Source: Nematopogon swammerdamellus (lineage: Eukaryota > Arthropoda > Insecta > Lepidoptera > Adelidae). Taken from it: a stretch of DNA of 64,000 nt. Position 1 is the stretch's first letter. Every line of letters begins with the position of its first letter. Shown here piece by piece: positions 62,423-64,000 of the stretch. The notes beneath the pieces were generated by a model. The model was not told the DNA's origin, searched no databases, and saw only the letters and a program-made list of their open reading frames with translations. The position numbers were made by a program, and so were the translations under genes. The stretch spans positions 20,078,048 through 20,142,047 of the forward strand of contig OX336350.1 of NCBI GenBank assembly GCA_946902875.1. Direction: 5' to 3'.

Positions 62423-62614
62423 TTTTTCTAGTTTCGATTATCAAGGCCCTAATGTATATATTAGGAAATGAAATGAACATTTTATTTATATATTATTATC
62501 TAATATTGCATGCAAAAAAAATAGTATCAACATGTGCCAGGTTGGCACACTGCGTGCCTTCCATCACGAATCTCTAACTAAGCGTAACTGAAACTGTGAT
62601 TATGCTTGCCGCAG

Positions 62615-62735
62615 GGACAAATGCTTCACAGCGCTCGAATTCAAAGGCTGCGTGGATGCTCTGATGGAAACCGACAGAATACCTGAATACCAGGGGTATA
62701 TAAAATTTTTACACCGCCCCCTCAACCCATTCTAA
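62615..62735 (+). CDS. ITP/CHH-superfamily peptide, exon 3 (C-terminus)
   Basis: Acceptor ATTATGCTTGCCGCAG precedes the exon; the split codon gives Ala87. The exon encodes DKCFTALEFKGCVDALMETD and onward to PEYQGYIKFLHR, ending in TAA at 62,733-62,735. Cysteines 90 and 99 complete the six, with spacings 3 and 8 exactly as in the family. Tyr115-Ile-Lys aligns in distance from Cys6 with the conserved Trp-Ile-Lys of ITP, supporting read-through to this stop. The full protein is 126 residues, with a mature part of about 81. There is no terminal Gly-Lys amidation signal, unlike classical ITP. A GT at 62,696 offers an alternative donor. Confidence 0.88.
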
Positions 62736-62749
62736 ATTATTACTTCAAG

Positions 62750-62825
62750 GTCTGCGTGGATGTTCTTTACCAACGAACAGGAATATCATCCTAAATACAT
62801 GATGTATATCAAATATTTGAAATGA
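62750..62825 (+). other. Possible alternative last exon / duplicated exon end
   Basis: After an acceptor (CTAAATTATTACTTCAAG) a segment resembling exon 3 appears (TCTGCGTGGATGTTCTTTAC against GCTGCGTGGATGCTCTGATG). If spliced from 62,695 it reads on in frame as SAWMFFTNEQEYHPKYMM, then YIKYLK and a stop. The intron would be only 54 nt. Confidence 0.4.
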
Positions 62826-63090
62826 AATTAAATTAAATGAAATGAAATGATTTATTTTTCCGTCACACAACAATTCAAATAATTGCATACACAAATCAAC
62901 ATATAACATGTGACGAAAAGGGAGCCCACTCAGCTGATTCACTATCCGAGATAGCAAAGCTGATTTTCAGGGGCTCCCCTTTCCAAGGACCAGACTAAAA
63001 ACACAAACAAACAACAATGACATTCAACATATTATACAAAGAAAAAAATTATAATAATAACTAACTAACATAACTAAATAATATAACATA
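62826..63090. repeat. (GAAAT)n-led repeat, also at 41.56 kb
   Basis: ATTAAATGAAATGAAATG is followed by TTTATTTTTCCGTCACAC-type sequence resembling the 41.56-41.8 kb element. It may contribute the 3' UTR end of the ITP/CHH-like gene (ATTAAA at 62,827). Confidence 0.45.
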
Positions 63091-63099
63091 CAGTTGACA

Positions 63100-63160
63100 A
63101 GCGTGCGTGTGTGTGTGAGGGTGAGGGAGGGAGGGTGTGTGTGTCTGTGTGTATTGCCAC
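63100..63160. repeat. (GT)n / GAGGGAGG microsatellite
   Basis: Alternating GTGTGT and GGGAGG runs. Confidence 0.85.
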
Positions 63161-63290
63161 GAGCCCATTACAGAGTCATCTCGGTATTAATTATATATTT
63201 TATTGAAATGCCTTCTTTTTCATTACCTACTAAATACCACCGACCCGTGAGCTCAGGGACCCAACAAATATTCTTTGCAATATCCAACTA

Positions 63291-63470
63291 CAGATGTTTT
63301 ATCTCACGAGCGCGGGTGAGCCATACTTGTAGTTGTAATGCGTATAATAGACACGCGCTCCTGTGTGTGTGTTTGCTAACGCTACCTGAACTTACGCACA
63401 CAGGAGCGCGTATCTATACGCATTACAACTACAAGTATGGCTCACCCGCGCCCGTGAGATAAAACATCTG
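63291..63470. mobile_element. MITE/hairpin with 80-bp arms
   Basis: CAGATGTTTTATCTCACG on the left mirrors CGTGAGATAAAACATCTG on the right. Arms also share GGTGAGCCATACTTGTAGTT and its complement and GCGCTCCTGTGTG, around a 20-nt loop. Confidence 0.88.
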
Positions 63471-63499
63471 TAATTGCAACGCTCTCCCTGCTCATATAT

Positions 63500-63672
63500 T
63501 GCAAGGACAGTCTCGGGTCCTTCAAGAGGTGCGTGAATGGGCACCTGTCAGGCCGGCATGGCATTCACAACCCCCGCATGCGACCGAATGTCGATGGGCG
63601 TCGTTAGACACCTTATGGGTGGCTCGGCGCCATATGTCGCGCTTTCAATAAAAATAAAAAAATAAAACACAC
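63500..63672 (+). pseudogene. LINE 3' end (same family as 18.4-19.3 kb)
   Basis: One frame reads GSFKRCVNGHLSGRHGIHNP and ends at a stop after GRR, followed by a tail with AATAAAAATAAAAAAATAAA. Only the last 55 codons remain. Confidence 0.75.
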
Positions 63673-64000
63673 ATTCACTTCAAAAATGTTGTACTCTTTC
63701 GAATATATTTACAAACACAATAAAACTACTGACTAAAAACACCAAATCTCCAATCCAAATCGTTTTTATTTGCACACGATAATGCGTGCGACACCAAGTC
63801 TCGAAAACAACGCGAGTTCTTAAATTTTTTGTTTATCCTCCCCCCAGCTTGAACTTTTCACAAGAAATCTCACACCGGTTCTTTTATAAATATTGTATTA
63901 AATGCTTATGCACATACAACTAACATTTACAACCTACTGTTGAATGTCAAATTCCTGACAGCTTGCAAAAAAAAAACGCTTATGCACATAATGTACACAA
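63673..64000. other. No gene seen at window end
   Basis: AT-rich. GCTTATGCACATA occurs twice (about 63,904 and 63,979); otherwise nothing recognised. Confidence 0.45.

Overview
The window looks like 64 kb of a lepidopteran (moth or butterfly) nuclear genome. It is AT-rich with small spliced exons and no bacterial gene organisation. It is packed with repeat types typical of Lepidoptera: RTE- and CR1-like LINE tails ending in microsatellites, tRNA-derived SINEs, a mariner, a hAT, a Helitron-type Pif1 helicase remnant, fold-back elements, and the GGTTCCGTA- and AACCGACTTC-type short repeats. The order is inferred from repeat content and gene families; no marker gene proves it. The four SINE/short-repeat families are called A to E here only as local labels.

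Two host genes are visible, both on the + strand. (1) A complete small secreted-peptide gene of the ion transport peptide / crustacean hyperglycemic hormone (ITP/CHH) superfamily lies at 56,992-62,735. It has a TATA box, an arthropod-type initiator, and a short first exon carrying the ATG. Exon 2 carries the signal peptide, propeptide, dibasic site and first four cysteines; exon 3 carries the last two cysteines and the C-terminus. The cysteine spacing is exactly that of the family, and one intron falls at the classical family position after the residue following Cys4. (2) Scattered phase 1-1 exons between 11.5 and 35.4 kb appear to belong to one or more Gly/Pro/Tyr-rich secreted proteins: a ten-cysteine TIL (trypsin-inhibitor-like) exon at 11,576-11,758, a striking tandem array of eleven 48/51-nt micro-exons at 20,168-22,107, a 21-nt exon at 25,334, a 135-nt YPG-repeat exon carrying three in-frame TAGs at 30,362, and two further small exons or exon remnants at 34,272 and 35,377.

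Layout. 0-11 kb: SINEs, a 1.9-kb inverted-repeat element carrying a decayed FEN/XPG-like nuclease, a hairpin element, and a 3.6-kb element with about 530-bp terminal inverted repeats inserted into a SINE. 11-22 kb: TIL exon, a GC-rich block, a 2-kb fold-back element built from about 110-bp tandem units, four LINE fragments, and the micro-exon array. 22-36 kb: a perfect 150-bp palindrome, a Helitron-helicase remnant abutting a 130-bp satellite array, the (GGGAGA)n tract, MITEs and a hAT. 36-44 kb: RTE-in-SINE nesting, a mariner, and a paralogous copy of the 5-10 kb composite repeat that supplies an empty site for the 3.6-kb insertion. 44-54 kb: a CR1-like LINE on the minus strand, split by a young Ty3/gypsy LTR retrotransposon with intact gag and pol. 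54-64 kb: the ITP/CHH-like gene with its introns loaded with SINEs, an RTE fragment, a TA-flanked fold-back MITE and a 255-bp triplication.

Most of the sequence between these features is decayed or unclassifiable transposon-derived DNA with no gene I can support. All coordinates come from reading the sequence by eye; boundaries of degenerate repeats are approximate.
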